64,000 nucleotides of DNA. Origin: Pseudomaricurvus hydrocarbonicus. GTDB lineage: Bacteria > Pseudomonadota > Gammaproteobacteria > Pseudomonadales > Cellvibrionaceae. A model generated the notes under the pieces. The model was not told the origin of the DNA, ran no database searches, and saw only the letters and a list, made by a program, of their open reading frames with translations. The stretch's first letter is position 1, and every line of letters starts with the position of its first letter. The stretch lies in contig NZ_JAAONZ010000017.1 in NCBI RefSeq assembly GCF_011602365.1, forward strand, positions 62,001 to 126,000. The letters are read 5' to 3'. The translations under genes and the position numbers were made by a program. Positions 26,070 through 36,514 of the stretch are shown here, piece after piece.

Positions 26070-27050
26070 ATGCCTTACACGCTCAGCCAACTTCTGAACC
26101 GGCTCTCCTTTCGACAACTACAGGTGTTTATGGCGGTGTTTGAACGCCGAGGTTACAGCCGCGCGGCGGAAGAATTGGGTCTGACGCAACCGGCGGTCAG
26201 TGCCCAGATCCGCCAGCTGGAGCAGATTTTTAATCAGCCCCTGTTCGACTACGTGGGCAAGACCCTTCACACCACCCCGGCAGGGGATGAGCTCGCGCGC
26301 AGCATTCAACACATTTTTGGTGAATTGCAGCAACTGCAAGGCCAACTTTCGGAGCTGGAAGGCGTGATCTCAGGCAGCCTCAAGCTGGCCGCAGTGAGCA
26401 CGGCCCAATATGTCGTTCCGCATTTACTGGCCGGATTTCTGAAACAATACCCCAAAGTCGAAGTGACCATGAAAGTAGTGAATCGTGCCCAGGCCATCTC
26501 AAGGCTGGCGGAAAATGCCGACGACCTGGTGATCATGGGGATGGTCCCCGAGGACAAATCCCTGTCTTTTATGCCCTTTCTCGATAATGAACTGATCCCG
26601 GTCGTGCACGCCACCCACCCTCTGGCCCAGCAGGCCCATGTCACCATCGAGGAGTTCTTCCAGCAGCCGCTGCTGTTGCGCGAACACGGCTCGGGGACTC
26701 GCCACGCCCTGGAAGCCTATTGCTCGGAACAACGTCTGGGGCTGAACTGGGTTATGGAACTGGGCTCTAACGCGGCCGTGAAGCACGGGGTGCTGGCAGA
26801 TTTAGGCGTCGCGGTGATGCCGCGCTTCAGTGTGCAGCTGGAATTGCAGCAGGGTATTTTGCAGGAACTGAATATTGACGGTTTTCCCTTGCGCCGCTCC
26901 TGGTGCACCGTGCACCCCAGCCGCAAACACCTCACGCCCGCCGCCGAAGCCTTTCTCGATTACATCCGTAACAACATGGCACAGATCCAAACCCACTTTG
27001 TGAATTTCTACGGCACCAAAGGCAACCCGGCCCACATCACGGCACTGTGA
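26070..27050 (+). CDS. LysR-family regulator of pyruvate carboxylase
   Basis: A 326-residue LysR-type regulator. The N-terminal helix-turn-helix is clear (FRQLQVFMAVFERRGYSRAAEELGLTQPAVSAQIRQLEQ), followed by a periplasmic-binding-like effector domain. The start ATG 26070 puts the helix-turn-helix at the usual position, and an in-frame extension to 25983 is Pro-rich and rejected. It is divergent from pycA–pycB, as in Pseudomonas, and probably controls them. The effector is unknown. Confidence 0.9.
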   Translation: MPYTLSQLLNRLSFRQLQVFMAVFERRGYSRAAEELGLTQPAVSAQIRQLEQIFNQPLFDYVGKTLHTTPAGDELARSIQHIFGELQQLQGQLSELEGVISGSLKLAAVSTAQYVVPHLLAGFLKQYPKVEVTMKVVNRAQAISRLAENADDLVIMGMVPEDKSLSFMPFLDNELIPVVHATHPLAQQAHVTIEEFFQQPLLLREHGSGTRHALEAYCSEQRLGLNWVMELGSNAAVKHGVLADLGVAVMPRFSVQLELQQGILQELNIDGFPLRRSWCTVHPSRKHLTPAAEAFLDYIRNNMAQIQTHFVNFYGTKGNPAHITAL

Positions 27051-27119
27051 CACTGCCATTTATTGAAACGCCCTGAAACCCATGCCCGCCGTCGCTATTG
27101 CCGCTCTCGAACAGTACGG

Positions 27120-28496
27120 TCAATCCGCCGCGCCGGTCAACGATAGCGGGTTGAGCAGCGCTTCCAGTTCCGCTCGTGAGATATCCGTTTCCTCGGCGGC
27201 CACATCAATCACTGGCCGCCCCTCCAGCGCCGAGCGTTTGGCGATTTTTGCCGCGCAGTCATAACCGATGCGACGGTTTAACGCCGTGGCCAAAATCGGA
27301 TTTAACGCCAGCTGGCGTTCACTGTGGGCGTCATTAAACGTAAAACTGGCAAATACCTGGGTACTCATGGATTCGCAGGCACGACTCAGCAGCACAATGG
27401 AGGTCACCAACTTATCGGCAAACAATGGCAACATGACATTCAACTGAAAATTTCCAGATTGCGCCGCGACGGTCAACGCACACTCATGCCCAATCACATC
27501 GGCGGCAATCATGGCGACAGCCTCTGGAATGACCGGGTTCACTTTACCCGGCATAATGGAAGATCCCGGCTGCAACGCCGTCAGCTGGATTTCATTCAGC
27601 CCGGCGACGGGCCCGGAGTTCATCCAACGCAAATCGTTGCACACTTTAAGCAACACGATGGCCAGATTCTTTAAGGCCGACATCACGTTCAAGGTGTGTT
27701 CCTGAGCACTCATGTACACGGCAGGCGTTACCGCCGCCGACCAGTGCACGTCGCCCTGTTGCGACAACAACTGACACACCGCCGGGGCAAATTCGGGCGG
27801 GGTGTTGACGCCTGTTCCTACCGCGGTTCCCCCCAGCGGCAACTCGTGCAAGGCCAGCTCAGCCTGAGCAATACGCTCTCTGGCTCGCTGCAGCTGTTGC
27901 CGCCACACCTGCAGCTCCTGCCCTAACGTAATCGGCATGGCATCCATTAAATGGGTGCGACCGGTTTTCACGGTGCGGGAAAATTCTTGTGCCTTTGTCG
28001 CCAAAAGGGCACTCAGCGCCTCAAGGGCCGGGTAGAGCTTTTCCCGCAGCAGTCGCACGGTACTGATCTGAATCGCCGTGGGGATCACATCGTTACTGCT
28101 TTGCCCCATATTGATATGATCGTTGGGGTGCACCTTTTTGCCGGCCACCGCGGTCGCCAAACTGGCGAGGACTTCGTTAACGTTCATATTGGAGCTGGTG
28201 CCGGAACCGGTTTGGAAAACATCAAGCGGAAACTGTTCGTCGTAATTCAGCTGTAAGGCCTGCTCTGCCGCCACCCCAATGGCTTTGGCCACCTCGGGAT
28301 CCAGCAGTTTTAAGCTCGCGTTCACCTCCGCCGCACAGGCTTTAATAGCAATCAATGCATCAATGGTCTCGCCGGGAAAGCGCCGCTGCGAGTATTGAAA
28401 GTTCTCTTTGGCCCGCTGTGTTTGGGCCTGGTAGAGGGCGTCTTTTGGAACCCTCACCGGCCCCAGGCTGTCGGTTTCAATGCGGTCGTTTGTCAT
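27120..28496 (-). CDS. fumC: Class II fumarate hydratase
   Basis: Hydrates fumarate to L-malate in the TCA cycle without an iron–sulfur cluster. The 458 residues are standard for FumC. Landmarks are FQTGSGTSSNMNVNEV, the active-site GRTHLMDAMPITLGQE with its His, and the fumarase/aspartase signature GSSIMPGKVNPVIPE. The start is ATG 28496 with AAGGAG 8 bases upstream, and ATG 28529 would add 11 residues. Aspartase and argininosuccinate lyase are excluded by the close FumC match. It is convergent with lysR. Confidence 0.95.
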   Translation of the reverse strand: MTNDRIETDSLGPVRVPKDALYQAQTQRAKENFQYSQRRFPGETIDALIAIKACAAEVNASLKLLDPEVAKAIGVAAEQALQLNYDEQFPLDVFQTGSGTSSNMNVNEVLASLATAVAGKKVHPNDHINMGQSSNDVIPTAIQISTVRLLREKLYPALEALSALLATKAQEFSRTVKTGRTHLMDAMPITLGQELQVWRQQLQRARERIAQAELALHELPLGGTAVGTGVNTPPEFAPAVCQLLSQQGDVHWSAAVTPAVYMSAQEHTLNVMSALKNLAIVLLKVCNDLRWMNSGPVAGLNEIQLTALQPGSSIMPGKVNPVIPEAVAMIAADVIGHECALTVAAQSGNFQLNVMLPLFADKLVTSIVLLSRACESMSTQVFASFTFNDAHSERQLALNPILATALNRRIGYDCAAKIAKRSALEGRPVIDVAAEETDISRAELEALLNPLSLTGAAD

Positions 28497-28744
28497 GTGG
28501 CGCACTCCTTTTCTTCGCGGTGTCATCATCTATCACTGTAGACAAACTGTCGTCAAATGAGTGCCACACAGCACTCATTGCGATAAGAATTAAAAAAAAG
28601 AGATTATTGACACCGGCATGGCGAGCATCCTCGTGACACGCAACGCGTTGCCGAAGTGCCTCACTGGAATTCAACCCAAAGGGCGGGTGAGTGACGCCGT
28701 GTCAATCAATACTGACAGGACTGGCCGACCATGACCTCACACGG

Positions 28745-30628
28745 CTATATGTCATCGGCCGACTTAACCCGGTTACGCCCTTCCTGCTTGGCCTCATAGA
28801 GTGCCGCATCGGCCTTGTAAAACAGCTCTTCAAGCGTGGCTTCTTTGCCGAAATGCGCAACCCCCACGCTGGCTGTGAAGGTAATTTCCTCACCACCCAC
28901 CGGAATGCTCAGCTTACTCACCGTTTCCCGCAAGCGTTCCGCAGTCTTTAACGACGCGTCATCAGTGCCACTGAACAACAGCGCGAATTCTTCCCCCCCT
29001 AAGCGGCCAAAGATATCGATATCACGGATTTCAGCCATCAGGGTACGGGCAAACAACCGCAAGGCGTCATCCCCAACGCTATGGCCAAAGTTGTCATTGA
29101 TGGCCTTGAAATGATCGATATCAAACATCAACAGGCTGAAAGCCGAGGCGTGACGCTGACTGCGATGCAGCAGCTGAGTGCCGAGACGAAAGAAGCTGCG
29201 GCGATTGTTCGCCCCCGTCAATGGATCGGTGCTCGCTTCCACCTCGGCCAGTGACTTGGCGGCTTCAAGGTCCCTGGTCCGCTCCTTAACCAGCGTTTCC
29301 AACTCCGACTTTTTGTGCTCCAGCTGTGTCAGGTATCGCAGCTCGGCGGCATTCTTCTGGTCGCGGAGTTTGTATAAATTCACGCCCATGGCAAACAGAA
29401 TGACCACCATTTCGGTGTAAGAGCCCACCGCCGGCCAGTAATAGTTGCTCAGCGTGTGCTCGACATAGCCCAGGTCCCGCAATGCCTGCGACAGTAACCC
29501 CGCCACTAAAAAGGCCCAGGCCAACGCAAACACCGCGGCTTCACGAGCGCCCTGATACCAGCGCATCAAGCCGGCGATGGAGACCAGGGGGTACATCAAC
29601 AACAACACCGTAATCAAAATCACCGCCACGGCCTTCTGCTCGGCCCAGGCCGCCAGCACCAGCAAACATGCGCACCACAGCATCAACAGCAACAGCCGGT
29701 CAAATCTGGGAATGCAGGTGCGGGTTTTTAAAAACAGCCGGGCGAACCAGATTCCGGTGGTAATCACCAGGGCCCCGCTGAACGAAATGTAGCGCCAGTG
29801 AAAGTGTTCAGGAATGATAAACTGATGAGTAAAGCCCGCCATCGTCCACCACATGGCAATCTTCGACAGAGCATAGAGGCAATAAGCGAAAAACAGTGCT
29901 TCACCCGTTGCCAAACCAACGGTCAAAGACACCATCGCCATGATGACGATGCCCCCCATCAGAAAGGCCAGCAGGCCGACCTCAGCCGTTTGCGCCATTC
30001 TCAAATTCTCGGCGCTCCATACCCTCAACGAGGGATAGATAAAACCGCGGTCCCCGGTTCCGTAGCGCACCAACAATTCCGTCGTTTGACCGGGCTCAAG
30101 GGTGACGGCAAACACGAAACGGTGATGAGAAACTGCTCGATCGGAAAATGAGCCATTAATGTCAAACTCGGCAATTTTCGCCATAGACCCTGGCGAGCCA
30201 ATCAAGCCCTCACTGGACAGCGGCGAGCGCTGATACGCCTGCAAGTTTGCCAACTGGTGGTCGACATACTCCAGGTACAAGGTCCTTGATTGCGCTGCGG
30301 GGTTGGTTAAATAAAGGTGCCCCCAGAAAGCCCCCGGCTTTAAGCCCAGCGATTTATTCGACGTCGTCAGCGGTGAAAATTCCCCCGCCGCGAAAGCCGT
30401 AAGCGCATCATCCAGGGTTTTGTGGCCCTGCAGATCGTGCCAAAGCTCCAGGTTTGACTCGATGGTCTCGCCATTTTCATCGCCAGCCACCACCACCGGC
30501 TTAACCGCCAGAGCCTGCGTACCCAGAGCGCACAAATACAGCAACAGCAGACAACGAATTCCAGCCGCCCACCCAGAACGACCGACCCATTGAGCGCGAT
30601 GAAACGACACACGGTGGCTATTAAACAT
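28745..30628 (-). CDS. 7TMR-DISM diguanylate cyclase
   Basis: Makes cyclic di-GMP from GTP. Its 627 residues contain a signal sequence (to ~residue 41), a periplasmic 7TMR-DISM extracellular sensor (~50–190), seven membrane helices (~205–400), a coiled coil (LEHKKSELETLVKERTRDLEAAK), and a GGDEF domain (~470–625) with the intact active site G544-G-E-E-F548. An upstream RxxD inhibitory site is not evident. Extracellular DISM domains often bind carbohydrates, but the signal here is unknown. It is transcribed alone, leftward. Confidence 0.92.
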   Translation of the reverse strand: MFNSHRVSFHRAQWVGRSGWAAGIRCLLLLYLCALGTQALAVKPVVVAGDENGETIESNLELWHDLQGHKTLDDALTAFAAGEFSPLTTSNKSLGLKPGAFWGHLYLTNPAAQSRTLYLEYVDHQLANLQAYQRSPLSSEGLIGSPGSMAKIAEFDINGSFSDRAVSHHRFVFAVTLEPGQTTELLVRYGTGDRGFIYPSLRVWSAENLRMAQTAEVGLLAFLMGGIVIMAMVSLTVGLATGEALFFAYCLYALSKIAMWWTMAGFTHQFIIPEHFHWRYISFSGALVITTGIWFARLFLKTRTCIPRFDRLLLLMLWCACLLVLAAWAEQKAVAVILITVLLLMYPLVSIAGLMRWYQGAREAAVFALAWAFLVAGLLSQALRDLGYVEHTLSNYYWPAVGSYTEMVVILFAMGVNLYKLRDQKNAAELRYLTQLEHKKSELETLVKERTRDLEAAKSLAEVEASTDPLTGANNRRSFFRLGTQLLHRSQRHASAFSLLMFDIDHFKAINDNFGHSVGDDALRLFARTLMAEIRDIDIFGRLGGEEFALLFSGTDDASLKTAERLRETVSKLSIPVGGEEITFTASVGVAHFGKEATLEELFYKADAALYEAKQEGRNRVKSADDI

Positions 30629-31036
30629 AGTTTTAATTGTTCTATTGACTAATAGCTCACAGCATCAGAGCCGGAATAAGAGTATTTAGGCGACAAGAAT
30701 AAGATGACGCCGCAGAAAAGTCTATCGTCGCCACAGAGGAGGGAGCCACCCGCACAGGCAGCGTTTTGTTCAGTCGTACCTTTATATTAGGAAGAAATTT
30801 ACGAAAAGGAAATGCAGGAAAACCATTCGACTACTGAACGGCGAGAACTTGAACAAGTTCTTGCTCAAGCGACCCTTCATCCTGTTTCAAGCGCACACCA
30901 CGGCAAAGCAACAGGGGCAGACTTCCGTGCGCAAACGGAAGTCCAACGGCCTATTGGGGACGGCGCTATTTGTGCGGCCCTGGTGACTTAGGTGGGCGAT
31001 CTTGGTGACTTAGGTGGGCGGCCCTGGTGAATGGCG
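30629..31036. other. Intergenic region between DGC and TPR-protein genes
   Basis: Contains two dyads, AGAACTTG-AA-CAAGTTCT (30844–30861) and GACTTCCGT-N6-ACGGAAGTC (30920–30943), and the 22-bp repeats at 30974. Either hairpin could end the leftward ectoine-locus transcript, but neither has a U-run. No gene is seen. Confidence 0.5.
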
Positions 31037-31039
31037 TTA
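30974..31039 (+). repeat. Three 22-bp tandem repeats ending at the TPR-gene stop
   Basis: Units start at 30974, 30996 and 31018. TGGTGACTTAGGTGG is shared by the first two, and the third diverges as it runs into the stop codon (31037–31039) of the minus-strand gene. Confidence 0.88.
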
Positions 31040-31987
31040 GCCAAGTCCATTGATCAGCGTTCGAAACGGTTGATAGTCCTGAATAGGATGCAACGCAGGG
31101 TCTGTGTCCAGATGTTCACTGTAGGTTTCCGTCAGATCCAACGCCTTGGACAGGAAACGAACCGCCTCATCAAACTGGTGCAAGGCGGTATGAGCACAGG
31201 CGAGCTGGTAAAAGGCATGGCTGTTTTGGGGATCAATCGCCAGCGCCTGGTGGCACAGGTTGATCGCCCACAGGGGCTCGCCCAATTCCAGCACCGCGTC
31301 AGCCTTATACGTCAAGGCCTCGCAATCATCAGGACGCACCTTGAGGATCTGATCATAGATCGGCACCTGATGCCCCGGCGAATGGTCTTGTTGTGCACGC
31401 AACCACAAAGACTGCACTTCCTGGCTTTGCTCAAGCGCCTCCCGGTTTTCTTCAATGTGCTGGGTCTTCTGCATCAACTGATTTTCAATTCTCTCAAGTC
31501 GAGCCTCATACTCATTGATCAGCTTGGAGATCTCGTCATTGGCAAACGAGTGCACCCGCTCTTTAATATCACGAATGGATGTCCAGCCCACCAGCACCAA
31601 CACCGAGCTGGCTGCGGCGATCAAATAGAAAAAATAGGTGATGGTATTCGTGGCGTAGGTCACCCCCCGATCCACCGAGGTCAATTCACGATCGACGATT
31701 TGCTGCAACAACTCATTTTTCTGAGCCGCCATCTCCACCCGTAACTGTTTGAGTTCATCCAGCACATAGCGCTCAATGAAGGGGGAGTACAGCGCCTCGT
31801 CAAGCGACTCAATGGCTTGTTCGGCCTGCTCGGCTCTGGCAGCTTGTAGGGAGGATTGTTGGACATCTTCGGCGGGAGGGGATCGTTCAGCAGTGGAGGA
31901 GAGTTCGGTTGTTACTTCGGCGGCGGCCCCCAAGGAGGACACCGCCAGCAGGATTAAGGTTAAAACACCGGTTAGGATGCGAGGCAT
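31037..31987 (-). CDS. Exported/membrane-anchored TPR protein downstream of ask
   Basis: A 316-residue protein of unknown function. It has a signal peptide (residues 1–23, ending SLGAAAE), a charged helical stretch (~45–95), one membrane helix (~115–138, FFYLIAAASSVLVLVGW), a coiled coil (~150–190), and two or three tetratricopeptide repeats (~205–290, e.g. SHAFYQLACAHTALHQFDEAVRFLSKALDL). ATG 31987 overlaps the end of ask by 16 bases, so it is translationally coupled to the ectoine-locus aspartokinase. A role in osmotic adaptation is inferred from this position only. Confidence 0.75.
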   Translation of the reverse strand: MPRILTGVLTLILLAVSSLGAAAEVTTELSSTAERSPPAEDVQQSSLQAARAEQAEQAIESLDEALYSPFIERYVLDELKQLRVEMAAQKNELLQQIVDRELTSVDRGVTYATNTITYFFYLIAAASSVLVLVGWTSIRDIKERVHSFANDEISKLINEYEARLERIENQLMQKTQHIEENREALEQSQEVQSLWLRAQQDHSPGHQVPIYDQILKVRPDDCEALTYKADAVLELGEPLWAINLCHQALAIDPQNSHAFYQLACAHTALHQFDEAVRFLSKALDLTETYSEHLDTDPALHPIQDYQPFRTLINGLG

Positions 31988-33408
31988 ATAGCTCTACCGT
32001 GGTCATGAATCTCGACCAGAGACTCGTGTAAACTTTTCACAGTCTGATCGTAATCAGACTCATTGACAATAAACTGCATATCCACCTGACGCATCGATTG
32101 ATGTACCGCGAGGACACTGATATTGCGACTGGCAACAGCCTGTACCGTTTTGGCCAAAATACCCGGAATCTGCATATCACTCCCAATGGCCGACACTATG
32201 GCCACTTTTCGCTGGTTAAATTCAGCATCGGGGTAGCGCTCTTCCAGCACCGCACGTATACGCTTCACTGTTTTCAGGTTCGTCGACAGAAAGTGCGTAA
32301 TGGTATTGGCATTTATATCTTTAGATACAATATGTGCTTTAAACCGCTTGATCGTCGCCAACACCTCATGATCGTAATCATGAATATTACCCGCCATGTC
32401 CTGATCAAAAATCTCCAGGGCATAGACACCTTTACAGCCGGCAATGATCTCAACACAAGGAGTATCGCTCACATAGTCACCGGTAATCAAGGTACCCGCG
32501 TGCTCGGGCTCAAAAGTATTCTTCACGCGCAAGGCGATGTTGTTCTGGCGCAAGCCTTTGGCGGCCTTGGGGTGAATCGCCTCCATCCCCAGGTTGGCCA
32601 GCTGATCGGCAACATCATAGTTGGTACGGCCGATGGGGACAGCGTTTTCTGCCCCCACCAGACGGGGGTCGGCACTGCTCAAGTGGAACTCTTTGTGGAT
32701 GATGGCTTCCTCAGCGCCGGTGATCACCGCCAGGCGACTGAACGTCATCTCACTGTAGCCACGATCAAAAGAGGACATCAAACCGTCCTGGCTGTGAGCG
32801 TAACCGGTTACCACTGGCAGCACTTGGGACAGGTCCAAATCCGAAAAGGCCAGGCGGATACGTTCATCCAGCGACACGTGCTTATCCGTATTCCAGCCCG
32901 TCAAATCCAAAAACACCGCCTTCACGCCGTCGCGCTGCAATAAGGTGGCGGTATTCCAGGCGCTGTGAGCCTCCCCCAGACTGGCCAACATCTCACGCAC
33001 CGTAGCCAGGTGAGCATCCAGAGCAAAATGTCCGTGCATGCACAAGCTGTGGAGATCCACAAGGCACGTTTGAGCCTCATTGACTCTTTCGTCAATGAAA
33101 TTGTTGGCTTTATCCAACAGTTCGGTATCGCCAAATAAATTGCGATTGATCGCATGCAGCTCTTTTTTAAGCTCAGCCAGTGAATGCAACCAGGTTTTGT
33201 CTTCCACGCTGCTGGCAAACAAACCATAGATACCCGGCTGGCCATTCTTCTTGTGCTCAAGCAATTTATCCGTAATACCGCCGTAGGCAGACACGACAAA
33301 CACCCGCTGATACAGGTCGCCATTGTGGGCGCCCTTGAAAATAATGTTATCCCGAACTGACTCATAGTCGCTCATGGATGTACCGCCAATTTTCTCAATC
33401 GTGTGCAT
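31972..33408 (-). CDS. ask: Ectoine-pathway aspartate kinase (Ask_Ect)
   Basis: Phosphorylates L-aspartate, the first step toward aspartate-semialdehyde, the ectoine precursor. Its 478 residues are the length of the ectoine-linked Ask type and longer than LysC2-type kinases (~410). It has the N-terminal kinase motif VEKIGGTSMS-like (IEKIGGTSMSDYESV), FDRGYSEMTFSRLAVITGA in the core, and two C-terminal ACT regions (IVSAIGSDMQIPGI and ISVLAVHQSMRQVDMQFIV). The genomic link to ectABC suggests relaxed feedback control, as known for this subgroup. A DksA-like gene separates it from ectC. Confidence 0.92.
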   Translation of the reverse strand: MHTIEKIGGTSMSDYESVRDNIIFKGAHNGDLYQRVFVVSAYGGITDKLLEHKKNGQPGIYGLFASSVEDKTWLHSLAELKKELHAINRNLFGDTELLDKANNFIDERVNEAQTCLVDLHSLCMHGHFALDAHLATVREMLASLGEAHSAWNTATLLQRDGVKAVFLDLTGWNTDKHVSLDERIRLAFSDLDLSQVLPVVTGYAHSQDGLMSSFDRGYSEMTFSRLAVITGAEEAIIHKEFHLSSADPRLVGAENAVPIGRTNYDVADQLANLGMEAIHPKAAKGLRQNNIALRVKNTFEPEHAGTLITGDYVSDTPCVEIIAGCKGVYALEIFDQDMAGNIHDYDHEVLATIKRFKAHIVSKDINANTITHFLSTNLKTVKRIRAVLEERYPDAEFNQRKVAIVSAIGSDMQIPGILAKTVQAVASRNISVLAVHQSMRQVDMQFIVNESDYDQTVKSLHESLVEIHDHGRAICLAS

Positions 33409-33502
33409 ATTCTTGTCACCTTAAATAATTGTTACAGTTTCTTTCATGTCGCAGGCCAACAGGGCGTCCCTGTTATTCATCGAGCAGTCACTGGCTCGAT
33501 CA

Positions 33503-33832
33503 TCAATCAGCACAGCTGATGCAAACCTGCGTATCTGGAACTGCCAATAATCGATTCACCGGTATCTCACAATCACAAACTCTGCACAGTCCGGCATCGT
33601 CACTGTCCAGCCACAACAAATTGCGGGACAGCCGTTTCAGTTCACTTTTATGATCTGCCAGAACCTTTTCATCCACTGAAGAGCTGATGGTTAAATCCAA
33701 ATCCGCGGACGGGTCATCATCCTGCTCCAGTTTCTTACTGGTAAAACTCTTAGCTTCCGCAATTTCACCTTGCAGCTGTTCCATGCGATGTTCGATCATC
33801 GACTTTAACTTTCTGAGTTCAAGAGCATCCAT
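33503..33832 (-). CDS. TraR/DksA-type zinc-finger protein inside the ectoine locus
   Basis: A 109-residue DksA/TraR-like protein, which would bind the RNA polymerase secondary channel. A helical N-terminal two-thirds contains an acidic tip-like segment (DDDPSADLDL, residues 38–47, comparable to the DksA tip). It is followed by a Cys4 zinc finger C83-x2-C86-x17-C104-x2-C107 with canonical spacing. It is shorter than DksA (~150 aa). It lies between a strong terminator after ectC and ask, with GAAGGA upstream of its ATG, so it may begin its own transcript with ask and the TPR gene. Confidence 0.85.
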   Translation of the reverse strand: MDALELRKLKSMIEHRMEQLQGEIAEAKSFTSKKLEQDDDPSADLDLTISSSVDEKVLADHKSELKRLSRNLLWLDSDDAGLCRVCDCEIPVNRLLAVPDTQVCISCAD

Positions 33833-33902
33833 AGCCAGTTCAATCCTTCACTCTTTTTTGACGAAACCCAGAGTCTTTAACCCTCTGATGAATCATTTTC
33901 AT

Positions 33903-33938
33903 AAAAAAATTCGCCCTAAACCAGCAGCGAATTTTTTT
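33903..33938 (-). terminator. Intrinsic terminator after ectC (may be bidirectional)
   Basis: AAAAAAATTCGC (33903–33914) and GCGAATTTTTTT (33927–33938) form a 12-bp stem with a 12-base loop. Transcribed leftward it ends in U7, 41 bases after the ectC stop. The sequence is symmetric enough to work on either strand. Confidence 0.8.
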
Positions 33939-33978
33939 AGACAATGATCAATCACACCAACCTTATGGTGCATTATTG

Positions 33979-34377
33979 TTAGATACTTTCTGCATCCAAC
34001 TCATAAGCACCTTCGGCATTATGAACTTCTTTGCCGTTCAGAGGAGGATTGAACACACACGCCATTTTCATTTCTTTGGTCGCCCGCAAGACGTGTTTAT
34101 CGTGCTTGTCGAGAATATAAAGAGTGCCGGGTTTTATTGGGTATTTGACACCATCGGCCAAGGTTTCGACTTCCCCCTCACCGGACATGCAATACACGGA
34201 TTCTAAATGGTTCTGGTAATGCATCTGAAAATCGGCACCCGCGTAAATTGTCGTAATATGGAAAGAAAACCCCATATTGTCATCTTTCAGCAGCATCCGG
34301 GTGCTGTCCCAATTGCCATCTGGCGATACAATTTTACGACTGGTTTTTTCTGCTTCTTGTAATGTTCTTACAATCAT
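33979..34377 (-). CDS. ectC: L-ectoine synthase
   Basis: Cyclises N-γ-acetyl-L-2,4-diaminobutyrate to ectoine. A 132-residue cupin (usual 128–137) opening [23 protein letters not shown], with the metal-binding barrel segment [18 protein letters not shown] and [13 protein letters not shown] 34377 has GGAGG 9 bases upstream. It is the third gene of ectABC, followed by an intrinsic terminator. Confidence 0.97.
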   Translation of the reverse strand: MIVRTLQEAEKTSRKIVSPDGNWDSTRMLLKDDNMGFSFHITTIYAGADFQMHYQNHLESVYCMSGEGEVETLADGVKYPIKPGTLYILDKHDKHVLRATKEMKMACVFNPPLNGKEVHNAEGAYELDAESI

Positions 34378-34448
34378 TGGCTAACGCCTCCAATAATTTA
34401 TTTTAAAATGCCTGATACAACAGCCTGCACAATATGACAGCTCATAAA

Positions 34449-34467
34449 CCCGCGAACACTTCGCGGG
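34449..34467. promoter_or_regulatory. Hairpin in the ectB–ectC spacer
   Basis: CCCGCGAA-CAC-TTCGCGGG, a perfect 8-bp GC-rich stem within the 159-bp spacer. It lacks a U-run and could set the ectB/ectC transcript ratio by processing or partial termination. Confidence 0.45.
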
Positions 34468-34536
34468 CACGCAGCCAGATCATCCAGGCTTTATTCTCTT
34501 GTTGATTTCGGTTTTTTCTGCGGCCAGAGCCTTTAC

Positions 34537-35865
<1,329 letters not shown>

Positions 35866-36022
35866 TTAAATTCCACCAAACCAGTAGCGTCTAACTTGCG
35901 AACTGACGCACCGATTTTGAATTTTTTACAGACCTTTACAGCGCCCGACAGATCACCTAATAATCAGACCGGCCTTTAAATGCCCGCTTATGAATAACAG
36001 CTCCAGGCTCTTACCAGCGGCT

Positions 36023-36514
36023 CTAGACCGAAAACGGTCCGATGCGCACCAGAATCTCTGAATCGTGCTCACCCTGGAAATGAGCATCCCGGCCAAACAT
36101 CACAGATTCATGAAGTTCAGCCCCCAAACGTCGCGCTGCGCCCTTAAAGAGCCCCCAGGACGCCTGGTTGTCTTCTGTAATTGTTGTCTCCAGATGGGTC
36201 ACGCCCTGACAGGCAGGTCGCGCCAGAATATTCTCAATCATCTTGCCGGCCAGCCCTTGACCTCTGGCGGCTTCGCCCACGGCGACCTGCCACACAAATA
36301 CGGTGTCCGGGCGCTCAGGAATAAGATAACCACTGATAAAGCCCACCAGCTCGCCATTCATTTCTGCCGCCACCGACGTGCCCGCAAAATGACTGGTCTG
36401 GAGCAGATTGCAATAGATCGAGTTGGGATCCAGCGGCGGACACTGGGCCACCAGACGGTGAAGACTCATACCATCCTCAGCAACCGGTTCCCGTAGAGTA
36501 ATCTCGTTTTTCAC
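36023..36514 (-). CDS. ectA: Diaminobutyrate acetyltransferase
   Basis: GNAT enzyme that γ-acetylates L-2,4-diaminobutyrate with acetyl-CoA, the second ectoine step. It has 163 residues. GNAT motifs VWQVAVGEAARGQGLAGKMI (acetyl-CoA loop RGQGLAG) and LETTITEDNQASWGLFKGAARRLGA are present, and SIYCNLLQTSHFAGTSV is an EctA signature. The start is GTG 36514 preceded by GAGGGGG. It is the first gene of ectABC and sits behind a promoter with a dyad just downstream of its -10 box. Confidence 0.96.
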   Translation of the reverse strand: MKNEITLREPVAEDGMSLHRLVAQCPPLDPNSIYCNLLQTSHFAGTSVAAEMNGELVGFISGYLIPERPDTVFVWQVAVGEAARGQGLAGKMIENILARPACQGVTHLETTITEDNQASWGLFKGAARRLGAELHESVMFGRDAHFQGEHDSEILVRIGPFSV

